Below are positions 7,071 to 8,635 of a stretch of DNA of 8,635 nucleotides, piece after piece. Origin of the DNA: Bacteroidota bacterium (GTDB lineage: Bacteria; Bacteroidota; Bacteroidia; Flavobacteriales; Flavobacteriaceae); NCBI GenBank assembly GCA_021793135.1, contig JAJYTI010000093.1, positions 1 to 8,635 on the forward strand, read 5' to 3'. The notes below the pieces were generated by a model. That model was not told the DNA's origin. It ran no database searches and saw only the letters and a list, made by a program, of their open reading frames with translations. How positions within the stretch are numbered: position 1 is the first letter of the stretch; each line of letters starts with the position of its first letter. Made by a program: the position numbers and the translations under genes.

Positions 7071-7892
7071 ATGATGCTTGTTGCTAATAAAATATCACGT
7101 TTTCATAGGAGCTTTCAAATATTGAATGAGGTAGAGATTTCAATAAAAGCAGGAGAGACCTTGGTGATTATAGGACCTAATGGGGCTGGAAAATCTACTT
7201 TATTAGGAATGTTATCCAATGAGAATATATCCGACAAGGATGAAATATATTTTAAAGATAGAAAATTCTCTACTTGGTGTGCTAAAGAATTAGCACACAA
7301 TAAAGCTAAGTTTTCGCAAGAGAATAATTCAGATATAGGCCTATTAGTCAAAGACGTTGTGTTAATGGGGCGTTATCCTTATTTTAATGCATCTCCTCAT
7401 CAAGAAGATTTAGATGTTATTGAAGAGATGATGAAGAAAACGGATATATATAAACTTCGTAACAGGCATTATAATTCTTTATCCGGTGGTGAAAAACAAC
7501 GCGTACATTTAAGCCGTGTGTTAGCACAATTACAAAACGATGAGACTTCCAAGCTTGCACTTTTTGATGAGCCTTTAAATAATTTAGATGTTCGTCACCA
7601 ATACAACATAATGGAAACTATAAGAGAGTTTACTCAAAAAGGTAATGCAGCTATTGTAGTACTACATGATTTAAATTTAGCAGCAGAATTTGCAGACAAA
7701 GTACTGTTGCTGAAAAAAGGTAAGGTAGCGGCTTTTGGCACACCAGAACATATTTTCACAGAAAAAGTAATAGCAGCTGCTTATAATTTTCCATGTGCAG
7801 TGTTTAAAAATCCGATTACGCAGTGTCCTATGATTGTATTTGGTAATCAAACCAAAAATTGTAATAGGTGTGTTATAGATACTGAATCTTGA
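7071..7892 (+). CDS. hmuV: Heme ABC transporter ATP-binding protein HmuV
   Basis: This 273-residue cytoplasmic ATPase powers HmuU. It has a complete set of ABC motifs: Walker A 'GPNGAGKS' (35-42), Q-loop Gln83 in 'FSQEN', 'VLMGRYPY' (97-104) typical of FecE/HmuV/BtuD ATPases, signature 'LSGGEKQR' (137-144), Walker B 'LALFDEP' (162-168), D-loop 'NNLD' (170-173) and switch His199 ('VLHD'). The C-terminus carries four cysteines, C242, C252 (followed by Pro), C264 and C267, in a short tail after the ATPase fold. Translation may start at Met1 or at the adjacent Met2 (7074). The gene begins 4 bp after hmuU and ends the rightward operon, with a strong palindromic terminator 20 bp downstream. Confidence 0.9.
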   Translation: MMLVANKISRFHRSFQILNEVEISIKAGETLVIIGPNGAGKSTLLGMLSNENISDKDEIYFKDRKFSTWCAKELAHNKAKFSQENNSDIGLLVKDVVLMGRYPYFNASPHQEDLDVIEEMMKKTDIYKLRNRHYNSLSGGEKQRVHLSRVLAQLQNDETSKLALFDEPLNNLDVRHQYNIMETIREFTQKGNAAIVVLHDLNLAAEFADKVLLLKKGKVAAFGTPEHIFTEKVIAAAYNFPCAVFKNPITQCPMIVFGNQTKNCNRCVIDTES

Positions 7893-7912
7893 GTTAAATC
7901 GAAATAAAATAT

Positions 7913-7950
7913 AAAACAATAGCCACTTGATATCAAGTGGCTATTGTTTT
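7913..7950. terminator. Bidirectional intrinsic terminator between hmuV and the convergent gene
   Basis: This is a perfect 38-bp palindrome with 19-bp arms centred at 7931/7932. It is A-rich at the left end (AAAAC) and T-rich at the right (GTTTT), with a GC-containing core (GCCACTTG / CAAGTGGC). In RNA from either strand it forms a stable stem with a minimal loop at GATATC, followed by a U-tract. It lies 20 bp past the hmuV stop and 33 bp past the stop of the minus-strand gene, so it can end both transcripts. Confidence 0.9.
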
Positions 7951-7983
7951 AATCTAATAAATTAATTAGAGTATATATAGAAT

Positions 7984-8499
7984 TTATAATCCAAAACTTA
8001 CCCCAACTATAGGTTGATAGGCTTCAGCAAATAGACTTTTATTTTCTTTGTATAAAACGTTGTACATAATGCCCGCATAAAATTGAATTCGTCCGCCAGA
8101 ACGATAGCCTCCACCTATCCACAAAGCACTTTCGTCAAAACTTCCTTTCTGTTCAATATGTTTAAACTTTGTAGAACCAGTATAATATTCATAATGTGCT
8201 CGAGCAAATAAAAATTGAGTCGGATAAAAATTCATATATGGTCCAATGCTAAACAAGTTTTGTTTTACATCATTGTATTTCGAAAATTGATAACCTGTAC
8301 TTAATCCTCCTTCCAAATTTTGTATTATTTCATATCCAATAAACGGTGATATATTTAATCCAAAATATCCATGACTTCCAAAGTTCATGGCTACACCACC
8401 ACCTACACGCCATTTATTTTGATCATAATTGTTATAAACAGATTGACTATAAACAAATCCAGAAAAGAGTAAAAAAAATAAAAGTAAAGTTTTTTTCAT
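7984..8499 (-). CDS. Small outer-membrane beta-barrel protein
   Basis: The gene is read leftward. I chose the ATG at 8499 because it directly opens a clear signal peptide, 'MKKTLLLFFLLFSGFVYSQ', giving 171 residues. An in-frame ATG at 8565 would add 22 unlikely residues ahead of it. The mature part consists of alternating amphipathic beta-strands rich in Gly, Tyr and Phe ('WRVGGGVAMNFGSHGYFGLNIS', residues 30-51; 'ALWIGGGYR...GIMYNVLYKENKSLFAEAYQPIVGVSFGL', 125-171) and fits an eight-stranded barrel. It resembles a small flavobacterial family that, as I recall, is often annotated 'alpha-ketoglutarate decarboxylase' in databases; nothing here looks like an enzyme. It is convergent with the heme operon and separated from it by a terminator, so a functional link is not supported. 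A weak -7-like sequence (TAATATTG, minus strand, 8549-8542) lies upstream. Confidence 0.75.
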   Translation of the reverse strand: MKKTLLLFFLLFSGFVYSQSVYNNYDQNKWRVGGGVAMNFGSHGYFGLNISPFIGYEIIQNLEGGLSTGYQFSKYNDVKQNLFSIGPYMNFYPTQFLFARAHYEYYTGSTKFKHIEQKGSFDESALWIGGGYRSGGRIQFYAGIMYNVLYKENKSLFAEAYQPIVGVSFGL

Positions 8500-8620
8500 A
8501 ATGTGAAATGGATTAAAAAGCTGTTGACTAATATAAAAATACAATATTATATGTAATGGAATCATATTCTATTGCTAATAATTTGATTTTGTAGAGGTTT
8601 GAATATGAAAATTTATAATA

Positions 8621-8635
8621 GGGCTTGCTGAAAAG
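8621..8635 (+). mobile_element. Possible insertion-sequence end at the window edge
   Basis: The last 15 bases (GGGCTTGCTGAAAAG) follow an AT-rich stretch and have the look of the outer tip of a terminal inverted repeat of some insertion sequences. The transposase and the second end are not in the window, so this rests on the short tip alone. Confidence 0.2.

Noticed and set aside
5167..7892. A cobalamin (BtuFCD) or ferric-siderophore transporter instead of a heme transporter
   Set aside because: The binding protein has the TSTYP motif and other HmuT-type signatures, and the divergent operon encodes HmuY-like proteins and a receptor with FRAP/NPNL-like boxes. No cobalamin riboswitch was seen upstream.
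8500..8565. An upstream ATG at 8565 as start of the small outer-membrane protein
   Set aside because: It would put 22 residues (MIPLHIILYF...) before a perfect signal peptide. The internal ATG at 8499 directly opens that signal peptide.
1..8635. CRISPR arrays, tRNA or rRNA genes, phage or toxin-antitoxin genes
   Set aside because: No regularly spaced repeats, no cloverleaf or rRNA-like stretches, and no proteins of those kinds were seen on either strand.

Overview
The window looks like chromosomal DNA of a marine or host-associated Flavobacteriaceae bacterium (Bacteroidota). The evidence is strong AT richness, Bacteroidota-type promoter -7 elements (TANNTTTG), weak Shine-Dalgarno sequences, short flavobacterial signal peptides ending in Ala-Gln or Ser-Gln, and an outer-membrane lipoprotein with an S/C-rich N-terminus of the 'CSSDD' type. 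I cannot name the species.

Almost the whole window is one heme (hemin) acquisition locus built as two divergent operons around a 201-bp control region (3987-4187). The leftward operon encodes the cell-surface part. It runs from a TonB-dependent heme receptor (1836-3986), through a HmuY-like heme-binding lipoprotein with an extra N-terminal domain (396-1832), to a second secreted HmuY-like protein that is cut by the window edge (1-363). The rightward operon encodes the inner part: a signal-peptide-less DUF6607-type protein (4188-5108), then the HmuT-type periplasmic binding lipoprotein (5167-6042), the HmuU-type FecCD permease (6032-7066) and the HmuV-type ATPase (7071-7892). The inferred route is: surface HmuY-like proteins capture heme, the TonB receptor moves it across the outer membrane, HmuT carries it through the periplasm, and HmuUV imports it. 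The DUF6607-type protein is co-transcribed with the importer and has no assigned function.

The control region holds two candidate promoters that face away from each other and overlap in their -33 regions. Short repeated motifs lie around them, so one iron- or heme-responsive repressor could silence both operons. A perfect 38-bp palindrome (7913-7950) is a bidirectional terminator between hmuV and a convergent gene for a small outer-membrane beta-barrel protein (7984-8499, minus strand), which looks unrelated to heme uptake. The last 15 bases may be the start of an insertion-sequence end, but too little is visible to be sure.

The main point of interest is the DUF6607-type gene. The visible locus contains no HemS/HmuS, heme oxygenase or other known heme-degrading gene, and this uncharacterised Trp/His-rich protein leads the importer operon. 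The rest is a well-formed heme-uptake locus of a known kind with a few unusual details.
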